Source: Alphaproteobacteria bacterium (lineage in GTDB: Bacteria; Pseudomonadota; Alphaproteobacteria; Micropepsales; Micropepsaceae). From it: a stretch of DNA of 5,319 bases. A model generated the notes under the pieces. The model did not search any database and was not told the DNA's origin. It saw only the letters and a list, made by a program, of their open reading frames with translations. Positions 1-5,319 of this stretch are shown piece after piece. Both the position numbers and the translations under genes were made by a program. The DNA is taken from the NCBI GenBank assembly GCA_025935155.1, contig JAICVV010000169.1, forward strand, positions 1-5,319, written 5' to 3'. Within the stretch, counting starts at the first letter, position 1, and every line of letters starts with the position of its first letter.

Positions 1-765
1 GAGCGCCTCACCGCACTCTCCGGCCACGAACCGGCAAAGGTGTCGTCGCGGCTGGAAGAATGCGTGGGCATTGCCGCCGGAACGAAGAAGGCGTTTGTGC
101 AGCGGCCGACGATGCTGAACTTTCCCCAGCTGCCGGCCATCCCCTTTTACGAGCGAAGCGGCTTCCCGTGGCTGGAGAAGCTTGAGGAAAGCACGGGCGT
201 CATCCGGAATGAGTTGCTGGCGCTGCTGGCAAAACAGAATGAGGAAGGCGCAAACTTCACGCCTTATGTCGATCACGCCGAAGGCGCGGCCCAGAGCCAG
301 TGGGGAGACCTCAACCGCTCGCCAGACTGGGGGGCATACTTCCTGTGGGACGACGGCCGGCCGGTGGCGGAGCACATCGAGGCGTGCCCACGCACGGCGG
401 AGCTGCTGCGGCAGTTTCCGCTGGCAGAGGTGCCGGGGGCCGCGCCGAACGTATTTTTTTCCCTGCTCAGGCCCGGCACGCACATCCCGCCGCACACCGG
501 CGTCACCAATGCGCGGCTGATTGTGCATCTGCCGCTGATTGTGCCCGAGGGCTGCTGGTTCCGTGTTGGCAACGAGACGCGGGTGGTGAGGGAAGGGCAG
601 GCGTGGGTGTTCGACGATACCATCGAGCATGAGGCGAAAAACGAAAGCGGCCGGCCCAGAATCATCCTGATTTTCGATGTCTGGAACCAGAACGTCCGCG
701 AGGCCGAACGGCCCTATGTGGCGGCACTGGTAGACGGAATCACGGCGTATTACCGGGAAGAGTAG
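1..765 (+). CDS. Aspartyl/asparaginyl beta-hydroxylase family protein (5' end outside window)
   Basis: The frame is open from the first base of the window to a TAG at 763-765, so this is the last 254 codons of a longer gene; a GTG at position 40 is not a convincing start because the open frame continues upstream. Counting from the window's first codon, residues about 105-230 match the AspH-type oxygenase domain: HIPPHTG (161-167), RLIVHLPLI (172-180), GCWFRVGNET, and FDDTIEHEA (204-212), then R220 ahead of IFDVW. By comparison with human AspH, H176 and H210 would be the two iron ligands and R220 would bind 2-oxoglutarate; H210 and R220 have the same ten-residue spacing as H725 and R735 in the human enzyme. 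There is no Asp/Glu in the HxD/E position, as in AspH itself. Bacterial relatives often carry TPR repeats before this domain, which would fit the missing N-terminus (inference). No signal peptide is visible. The substrate is unknown: a protein side chain or a small molecule. The family call is firm; the specific activity is not. Confidence 0.9.
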   Translation, partial: ERLTALSGHEPAKVSSRLEECVGIAAGTKKAFVQRPTMLNFPQLPAIPFYERSGFPWLEKLEESTGVIRNELLALLAKQNEEGANFTPYVDHAEGAAQSQWGDLNRSPDWGAYFLWDDGRPVAEHIEACPRTAELLRQFPLAEVPGAAPNVFFSLLRPGTHIPPHTGVTNARLIVHLPLIVPEGCWFRVGNETRVVREGQAWVFDDTIEHEAKNESGRPRIILIFDVWNQNVREAERPYVAALVDGITAYYREE

Positions 766-814
766 GGGAAGCCCAAGCACCGCTCCTGTTTCGTCATGGC
801 CGGACTGATCTCCC

Positions 815-914
815 CCCGCAGAGCGGGCGGAGTGTCGCCGCAGGCGACGAGGGGGGCGGAAGCTCTCGCCCCCTCCACCGCTTTGCGGTCCCCCTCCCCC
901 GCAAGCGGGGGAGG
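815..914. repeat. Cluster of four short GC-rich hairpins, probable dispersed intergenic repeat
   Basis: Four perfect inverted repeats follow each other in the gap between two convergent genes: CCCGC-aga-GCGGG (815-827), GTCGCC-gca-GGCGAC (834-848), ACCGC-ttt-GCGGT (877-889), and a 10-bp stem closed by two bases at 893-914 (CCTCCCCCGC / GCGGGGGAGG). None is followed by a T-run on either strand, so they are not ordinary intrinsic terminators. The layout and the C-tract sequence resemble palindromic intergenic repeats that recur in alphaproteobacterial genomes, but only one copy can be seen here, so membership of a repeat family is inference. It could still help end or stabilise the 3' end of the hydroxylase mRNA. 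Confidence 0.5.
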
Positions 915-924
915 AATAAATCAA

Positions 925-959
925 GACAAAAAAGAAGCGGCGGCCGAAGGGCCGCCGCT
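925..959 (-). terminator. Rho-independent terminator of the TonB-dependent receptor gene
   Basis: On the minus strand a perfect 10-bp stem (AGCGGCGGCC / GGCCGCCGCT, plus-strand arms 936-945 and 950-959) closes a CTTC tetraloop. It is followed on the minus strand by TCTTTTTTGTC (plus 925-935), a run of six T. It begins 23 bases after the receptor stop codon. The plus-strand side lacks a T-run, so it should work for the receptor transcript only and not for the convergent hydroxylase gene. Confidence 0.9.
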
Positions 960-982
960 CCGATGACGCTTTGTAGTGGGCT

Positions 983-3937
983 TTAGAACTTCGCTGTGGC
1001 GCCCACGAAGAAGGTCCGGCCGAGGACGTCGTAGGTGCCGGGGAAGGTGTTGCCGCTGTCGATGTTGGAAGCGGCAAGGCCCTGATCCACCGGTGGCGGG
1101 TCCTTCTGGAAGATGTTGTCGATACCGGCGCGGAGCTCCAGGCCCGGATGCACCTGCCAGGTACCCGACAGATCGAAGTAATCGAATGACGGGATGAACT
1201 GGGAAACTGGATCGAAGAAGCCGTTGATCTTGACTTCGTCGAATTCGACGCCCGAGAGATGGCGCCAGCGGCCCGAAATCGAAATGTCGTTGTCGGGGCT
1301 GTACCAGGTCAGGCGCAGATTGTGCTTCCACTCCGGATCGGGCGCGCCGCAGATGTCGCCGAACAGGCCCTTGCATTCCAGTATCGGTTGCGTCGGGTCG
1401 GCCTGCTGCTGATAGGAGTCCAGCCAGGTGCCTACCCAGTTCACCGCGAAGGAGCCGATGCCGGGCATGCCCCAATCGGCCAGATCGTGCTGATAGTTGA
1501 CTTCCCAGTCGATGCCCTTGGTCTTGATCACGGCGGTGTTGACATTGGTCAAAAGCACGTTGCCGCCGCTCAGGCTGTTGCTGAAGATGCGGCCTGCCGA
1601 GTCGCGATGAACGAGCTGACAGAAGGCGAAATTCGGATCCTGCGAGACGTTGATCGCCGGGTCGTAGCAGCCTTGCAGCACGGCGGCGATCGAGCCGCCC
1701 AGCGCGCCCACTGCGCCGGTGACCTTGATGTTGTAATAGTCAACCGTCGCGGTGAACCCGTCGAAGAATGTCGGCGTCAGCACCACACCGATCGAGCGGC
1801 TATCCGACAATTCCGGCTTCAGGTTCGGGTTGCCGCCCACTACGGCCGTGCACTGGCTCGACGGGCAATTCAAGGCGTTCTGCCCGAAATTGGCCGCAGG
1901 GACACCCGTAGCCTCGCAGAGCGTTTTGCTGGCGGTGTATCCAAGCTGAGTACCATCGGCCGAGCAGGGGTCCGTGCCCGGGAGCTGTGAGATGGCTTGT
2001 GGAGAGAATAGTTCGCCAATGTTCGGCGCACGAGCCGCGCGCTGATAGGATGCACGGATAAGGAAGTCTTCCGTTGGCGCCCACTGCGCGTCGTAGGAGT
2101 AGGTGTTGGTCGAGCCTTCGATATTGTACGAGGAGTAGCGATAGGCGCCGTGCACCGTCAGGGCTTTGACGAAGGGCACATCTTCCACCAGCGGAATGCG
2201 AATTTCGCCAAATCCTTCCGCAACGTTGTATTGGCCTTGTACGGCCGGTTCGGGGCCGAAACCGAGCAGATTGCCGGTCTGCAGATTGTCGTCCGGCATG
2301 AAGCGGGACTTTTCCTGACGGTATTCGCCACCGCCAACCACGCTGACGCCGTCCTTCGCCCATGGCGACCGCAGTCCCCAGGAGCCCAGATCGCCAGTGA
2401 CCGATCCAACCGTGTCCCATTCTTCCGTACGCTGAATGGCGGCCATGGCGAGGGTAAAGAAGTCTTTCTGTGCCGGCGTGATCGAATCCGTCGCGAAGAT
2501 GTCGATCGGCACGCAACCGCCCGACGGATCCTCGCAGGTACCATCCGGGTTCACCAACAGACCCTGCTGGAAGCGGGCGGCCGATGCGTCGCCCGTCAGC
2601 CGTTGGGTGTTGAGGGTATGGCCGTACTGCGCGGACAAGTCATATGACCAGCCCGGCGCCAGATCGCCACGAACACCGATCACCATCTGATAGGCGGCGT
2701 ATTCGAAATCCGTCACGCGATTGCCGTTCCCGACCAGACGGCGGCCCAGGAAGAGCTGGCAGGTATCGCCCGGCAAGAAGGTGCCGTTCGGGCCGGTGGG
2801 ACCGGTCGCCCCAGGAGAAAGGGCAGGATCGCAACCGCCACTATCGTTGTTGATGAACAGCGCCTGACGTTCCTGATCGGATATCAGCGGGTTGCCGAAA
2901 TTGATGTTGAACGGCGCGATGATAGGCGTTGGCGCTAGCTGCGTGTGCACCACGTGATCGGCGAAGGTGAGACGGGTGTAGAAGTCGAGCATTTTGTCGA
3001 CTTCGTAGTGACCTTCGGCGCCGAAGGTGTAGCGGGTGTCCGGCGTCTGATAGTAGTTGAACGGCGCGAAGTTGAAGGTACGCCCGTCATAGGGAACCGC
3101 CGTCCGGTCCGGGGTGAACATCAGGCCGGTGTTGAAGTCCAGGCCCTCCTGAATCAGCGTGCTGCCTGCATGGCAAAAACCGCCGAAGAACAGGGGAACA
3201 TTCGGAAGGCAGCCTTCGAAAAAGCCGTCATGCAGGGCAAACTTGCCGAGCGCGCGCTGGCTCTGAAGCAGGGCATCGCGATCGGTGTAATCGCCGTAAA
3301 TGGTGATGTTGCCCTTGCCGTTGGCGGAGTTGAAGCCGAGGATGGCGTTGACGTCCTTCGTTCCGCCGCCGCCCTGTCCGGTTGCCGTGAAGCTGCCGTC
3401 GACTTCCATGCCTTCGAAATTCTTGCGGAGGATCACGTTGACGACGCCCGCGACCGCGTCCGCGCCGTAGATGGCCGAGGCGCCGCCCGTCAGGACTTCA
3501 ATGTGGTCCACCATGGTGGGCGGAATAATGCTGAGGTCCACGCCCTCGGAGCTGTCGGCCGGAACAAGGCGCTTGCCATCGACCAGCACCAGGGTGCGGT
3601 TGCTGCCCAAACCACGAAGGTCAATGTTTTCCTCGCCGCCCGAGCCGTTGTTCGCGGTCGAGTTGTCGGAGGTGGCCGATGCAACGGTGGCCGGTAACTG
3701 GCGCAGCAGCGATTCAACGTTCGTCGCGCCCTGATATTTGAATTCCTGCTGGCCGACTGCGGTAACCGGACTGGTGCTGTATAGGCCGGCTTGCGGAATG
3801 CGGGAGCCGGTAACAACCACGGTTTCAGTCGTTTCCTGCGCGGAGGCCGGAACGGAAAGGCCAGCCACGGCGGCGGAGGCTGCTCCAAGGAGCAGGGCGG
3901 AACGCAAGCTGCGCTTGTCTAGGTTAGTCTGGAACAC
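983..3937 (-). CDS. TonB-dependent outer-membrane receptor
   Basis: This is an energy-dependent outer-membrane importer, driven from the inner membrane by TonB-ExbB-ExbD. The 984-residue product is complete and typical in length for large alphaproteobacterial receptors. Residues 1-33 form a Sec signal peptide (basic Lys/Arg start, Ala/Leu-rich core, cleavage after ASA at 31-33). A TonB box, ETVVVTGSR, lies at 38-46. The plug domain runs to about 175 and carries DLRGLGSNRTLVLVDGKRL (106-124) and GGASAIYGADAVAGVVNVIL (151-170). The rest is a 22-strand barrel by family knowledge, with the NPNLKPE motif near 700, GIDNIFQKDPP (938-948) and YDVLGRTFFVGATAKF (969-984) ending in the terminal Phe needed for barrel assembly. 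The mature protein has 14 cysteines, all grouped in predicted surface loops. I chose the GTG at 3935-3937 because AAGGGGG lies 5 bases upstream and a signal peptide starts directly; an in-frame TTG at 3985 would add 16 residues without a good binding site. The gene stands alone with its own terminator, so the neighbours give no clue to the substrate (siderophore, vitamin, glycan or other). Confidence 0.95.
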   Translation of the reverse strand: MFQTNLDKRSLRSALLLGAASAAVAGLSVPASAQETTETVVVTGSRIPQAGLYSTSPVTAVGQQEFKYQGATNVESLLRQLPATVASATSDNSTANNGSGGEENIDLRGLGSNRTLVLVDGKRLVPADSSEGVDLSIIPPTMVDHIEVLTGGASAIYGADAVAGVVNVILRKNFEGMEVDGSFTATGQGGGGTKDVNAILGFNSANGKGNITIYGDYTDRDALLQSQRALGKFALHDGFFEGCLPNVPLFFGGFCHAGSTLIQEGLDFNTGLMFTPDRTAVPYDGRTFNFAPFNYYQTPDTRYTFGAEGHYEVDKMLDFYTRLTFADHVVHTQLAPTPIIAPFNINFGNPLISDQERQALFINNDSGGCDPALSPGATGPTGPNGTFLPGDTCQLFLGRRLVGNGNRVTDFEYAAYQMVIGVRGDLAPGWSYDLSAQYGHTLNTQRLTGDASAARFQQGLLVNPDGTCEDPSGGCVPIDIFATDSITPAQKDFFTLAMAAIQRTEEWDTVGSVTGDLGSWGLRSPWAKDGVSVVGGGEYRQEKSRFMPDDNLQTGNLLGFGPEPAVQGQYNVAEGFGEIRIPLVEDVPFVKALTVHGAYRYSSYNIEGSTNTYSYDAQWAPTEDFLIRASYQRAARAPNIGELFSPQAISQLPGTDPCSADGTQLGYTASKTLCEATGVPAANFGQNALNCPSSQCTAVVGGNPNLKPELSDSRSIGVVLTPTFFDGFTATVDYYNIKVTGAVGALGGSIAAVLQGCYDPAINVSQDPNFAFCQLVHRDSAGRIFSNSLSGGNVLLTNVNTAVIKTKGIDWEVNYQHDLADWGMPGIGSFAVNWVGTWLDSYQQQADPTQPILECKGLFGDICGAPDPEWKHNLRLTWYSPDNDISISGRWRHLSGVEFDEVKINGFFDPVSQFIPSFDYFDLSGTWQVHPGLELRAGIDNIFQKDPPPVDQGLAASNIDSGNTFPGTYDVLGRTFFVGATAKF

Positions 3938-3942
3938 TGGAA

Positions 3943-3949
3943 CCCCCTT
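3943..3949 (-). promoter_or_regulatory. Ribosome binding site that fixes the receptor start
   Basis: The minus strand reads AAGGGGG, then five bases (TTCCA), then GTG. This purine-rich site at proper spacing supports the GTG at 3935-3937 as the start rather than the upstream in-frame TTG at 3985, which has no comparable site. Confidence 0.75.
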
Positions 3950-3965
3950 GGTTCGATCTGATGCA

Positions 3966-4003
3966 CTGCCATTGCAACGGGACAAATGCCTGCCGAATGG
4001 CAG
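3966..4003 (-). promoter_or_regulatory. Possible leader RNA with two mutually exclusive hairpins
   Basis: In the receptor leader, the minus-strand segment CTGCCATT (plus 3996-4003) can pair with AATGGCAG (plus 3966-3973), making an 8-bp stem across a 22-base loop. Alternatively, CTGCC (3999-4003) can pair with GGCAG at 3990-3994, making a 5-bp stem with an ATTC loop. Both folds use the same five bases, so they cannot coexist. The structure ends 16 bases upstream of the ribosome binding site. A regulatory role is inference; no known riboswitch class is recognised. Confidence 0.3.
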
Positions 4004-4058
4004 CTAGCCCCCGCGCACCAACATCCCGGTCACGCGGATATGCCCGTTTCGCGCCGGA

Positions 4059-4087
4059 ACCTAAGAGACAGTAGCGGGATGGGTCAA
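4059..4087 (-). promoter_or_regulatory. Tentative promoter of the receptor gene
   Basis: The minus strand has TTGACC (plus 4082-4087), a good match to a -35 box. At a 17-base spacing it is followed by TTAGGT (plus 4059-4064), which matches the -10 consensus poorly. It would give a leader of roughly 115 bases that includes the alternative hairpins. The -35 box is the only strong part of the evidence. Confidence 0.25.
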
Positions 4088-4268
4088 AACAGATTTATGG
4101 CATTAAGAACGTTCCTCTGGCCGTTGTGACTTTTGTGCATCTATTTTGTGAGTAAGCCCGCGTGAAATCGCTGATTCGGCATTGTTTTTGGCGATGGCGC
4201 GCGCCCGCGGCCGTGATGGGAAAGTCTCGCGCCGGACGATTCACGTTAAGATTTGGCCGAATCGAATC

Positions 4269-5201
4269 ATGACAACAGCGCTGATCACACACGCCGCCTG
4301 CTTGGGGCACGAGCCGCCGCCGGGGCATCCGGAAAAGCCGGCGCGGCTTGCGGCTGTGCTCGTTGCTGTCCGCCCGTTGGGAGTGGTCGAACGGGAGGCG
4401 CCTCGGGCGCCCGCGGAAGCGCTCCGGCGCGCGCATACCGGCGATCTGGTCGACTCCGTTCTTGGCCGCTGGAGCGAGCAGGCGTCCAGGTCGGGTTACC
4501 TGGCTCTCGATGCGGACACCTTCATGTCGGCCGGATCCGCGGAGGCGGCGCTGCGGGCGGCAGGTGCCGTAATCGCCGCTGTTGATGGCGTTGTGAGCGG
4601 CGAATTCCGGAATGCTTTCTGCGCGGTCCGCCCGCCCGGCCACCACGCTGAGCGCAGTCGCCCGATGGGCTTCTGCCTTTTCAATAATGTGGCGGTGGGT
4701 GCACTTCATGCGCGCGACGCGCAGGGCCTTACGCGAATCGCCGTGGTCGATTTCGATGTCCATCATGGCAACGGCACGCAGGACATTTTCTTCGAAGATC
4801 CGAATCTCTTTTATGCATCCAGTCACCAGATGCCGCTCTATCCTGGAACCGGCTTTGCGAGCGAGTGCGGTGTGTCGAACAATGTGCTGAACTGTCCGCT
4901 TCGGCCGGGCAGTGGCAGCGCGGAATTCCGTGCTGTTTACAGGGATTCCATGCTGCCGGCGCTGGAGCGATTCGCGCCGGAACTCATATTCATTTCCGCT
5001 GGATTCGATGCGCACCGCGCCGATCCGCTCGCGAATCTGAATTTGCGCAAAGACGATTTCGCCTGGGTCACGCGCGAGATTTGCGCGGTGGCGAAGCGGG
5101 TCTGCGGCGGCCGCGTTGTTTCGAGCCTGGAAGGCGGCTATGACCGCGATGCGCTGGCGGCTTCGGCCGCGGCACATATGCAAGCGCTGATCGAGGCCTG
5201 A
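4269..5201 (+). CDS. Histone deacetylase family protein (class II HDAC-like, zinc-dependent)
   Basis: A cytosolic zinc-dependent hydrolase of the arginase/deacetylase fold, expected to remove acetyl groups from acetylated lysines, polyamines or similar amides; the substrate cannot be told from sequence. The 310-residue protein has the full class II set: PGHPEKPARL (18-27), DADTFMS (81-87), the His dyad in RPPGHHAE (H125, H126), GFCLFNN (134-140), DFDVHHGNGTQ (161-171) with zinc ligands D163 and H165, GFDAHRADPL (245-254) with zinc ligand D247, and the transition-state Tyr in EGGYD (Y291). I start at ATG 4269 because MTTALITHAACLGHE is how family members begin; the frame is open upstream to a TTG at 4182 and an ATG at 4194, but that stretch is Arg-rich and not family-like. 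No clear Shine-Dalgarno precedes 4269. The stop at 5199-5201 lies 2 bases before xseB, so the two are probably one operon. In Alphaproteobacteria this pair often precedes ispA and dxs (established context from memory, not visible here). Confidence 0.93.
   Translation: MTTALITHAACLGHEPPPGHPEKPARLAAVLVAVRPLGVVEREAPRAPAEALRRAHTGDLVDSVLGRWSEQASRSGYLALDADTFMSAGSAEAALRAAGAVIAAVDGVVSGEFRNAFCAVRPPGHHAERSRPMGFCLFNNVAVGALHARDAQGLTRIAVVDFDVHHGNGTQDIFFEDPNLFYASSHQMPLYPGTGFASECGVSNNVLNCPLRPGSGSAEFRAVYRDSMLPALERFAPELIFISAGFDAHRADPLANLNLRKDDFAWVTREICAVAKRVCGGRVVSSLEGGYDRDALAASAAAHMQALIEA
5193..5196 (+). promoter_or_regulatory. xseB ribosome binding site inside the deacetylase 3' end
   Basis: GAGG lies 7 bases before the ATG at 5204 and overlaps the last codons of the deacetylase gene. 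With only 2 bases between stop and start, ribosomes ending on the first gene would cover this site, so translation of the two genes is likely coupled (inference). Confidence 0.6.
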
Positions 5202-5203
5202 AG

Positions 5204-5319
5204 ATGTTGTCCGCCAGTCCGCCCGCGCAGATTCCTGCCGCGGAGTTGAGTTTCGAGGCCGCTCTGCGCGAGCTGGAGGCGATCGTCATCAAGCTCGAAC
5301 AGGGCGACGTGGACCTTGA
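5204..5319 (+). CDS. xseB: Exodeoxyribonuclease VII small subunit (3' end outside window)
   Basis: The first 38 codons are present, running off the right edge. After a short Ala/Pro-rich leader of about 15 residues comes LSFEAALRELEAIVIKLEQG followed by DVDL, the family signature of XseB (SFE-ALxELExIVxxLExG). XseB is a small helical protein, usually about 70-90 residues, that binds the large subunit XseA to form exonuclease VII, which degrades single-stranded DNA to oligonucleotides and takes part in mismatch repair and DNA damage responses. The start ATG at 5204 has GAGG upstream at 7 bases. The gene follows the deacetylase by 2 bases and should share its transcript. The signature is distinctive despite the truncation; what follows it cannot be seen. 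Confidence 0.92.
   Translation, partial: MLSASPPAQIPAAELSFEAALRELEAIVIKLEQGDVDL

Larger units (their letters stand above)
3938..4268. other. Divergent intergenic region between the receptor and deacetylase genes
   Basis: This stretch of 331 bases has no convincing gene. It is locally AT-richer than its surroundings around 4081-4190, as expected of promoters. It holds the receptor ribosome binding site, leader hairpins and tentative promoter on the minus strand. It also contains an 8-bp palindrome GAACGTTC (4107-4114), three TTGTG direct repeats (4124, 4133, 4146), and an inverted repeat CGATTC / GAATCG (4237-4242, 4259-4264) just before the deacetylase start. I could not find a convincing -35/-10 pair for the plus-strand gene. 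Confidence 0.6.

Noticed and set aside
766..982. Bidirectional terminator shared by the hydroxylase and the receptor.
   Set aside because: The strong hairpin at 936-959 has a T-run only on the minus-strand side; the plus-strand side continues with mixed sequence.
1259..1990. A 243-codon plus-strand open frame opposite the receptor gene.
   Set aside because: It lies antisense to the barrel-coding part of a clear TonB-dependent receptor, shows no domain or ribosome binding site, and has composition typical of a GC-rich shadow frame. The similar frames at 2945-3697 and 2150-2647 were rejected for the same reason.
3919..3972. A possible 17-codon upstream ORF on the minus strand, ATG at 3970-3972, overlapping the receptor start out of frame.
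   Set aside because: No Shine-Dalgarno precedes the ATG, and the peptide has no attenuator-like feature such as a run of one amino acid.
4107..4128. An alphaproteobacterial LexA-type box (GTTC or GAAC with seven-base spacing) near GAACGTTC.
   Set aside because: No second GTTC or GAAC occurs at the required spacing; only the short palindrome is present.
4182..4268. N-terminal extension of the deacetylase from TTG 4182 or ATG 4194.
   Set aside because: The extra residues are Arg-rich and unlike family N-termini, which start directly before the first strand as at ATG 4269; neither upstream start has a ribosome binding site.
4095..5183. A 362-codon open frame on the minus strand, antisense to the deacetylase.
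   Set aside because: It is Arg/Ala/His-rich with no recognisable motif, and the plus strand carries every catalytic motif of the HDAC family over the same bases. Long antisense frames are common in GC-rich genes.

Overview
The window looks like chromosomal DNA from a GC-rich alphaproteobacterium. The support is a TonB-dependent receptor of the type with a TonB box reading ETVVVTGSR, and a class II histone-deacetylase-like gene sitting 2 bp ahead of xseB, an arrangement I recall as common in Alphaproteobacteria (often followed by ispA and dxs). A Caulobacterales-like or nearby lineage is my best guess; there is no rRNA or other marker to settle it.

Layout. (1) Positions 1-765, plus strand: the 3' part of an aspartyl/asparaginyl beta-hydroxylase-like 2-oxoglutarate oxygenase, cut by the left edge. 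(2) Positions 766-982: a gap between convergent genes, holding four short GC-rich hairpins in a row (815-914) that look like a dispersed intergenic repeat, then a clean intrinsic terminator (925-959) for the minus-strand gene. (3) Positions 983-3937, minus strand: a complete 984-residue TonB-dependent outer-membrane receptor with signal peptide, TonB box, plug and barrel. Its best start is a GTG with a strong ribosome binding site. (4) Positions 3938-4268: a 331-bp divergent promoter region, with a tentative receptor promoter, a leader RNA that can fold in two mutually exclusive ways, and several small repeats. (5) Positions 4269-5201, plus strand: a class II HDAC-like deacetylase with all catalytic residues. 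(6) Positions 5204-5319, plus strand: the 5' end of xseB, the small subunit of exodeoxyribonuclease VII, cut by the right edge.

The three transcription units appear functionally unrelated: a cytosolic oxygenase, an outer-membrane uptake receptor, and a deacetylase/xseB housekeeping operon. I see no mobile element, CRISPR array, tRNA or defence system, and no convincing new multi-gene system. The observations most worth following are the alternative leader fold ahead of the receptor, the multi-hairpin intergenic element, and the receptor's evenly paired cysteines with a collagen-like stretch inside one cysteine-bounded loop.
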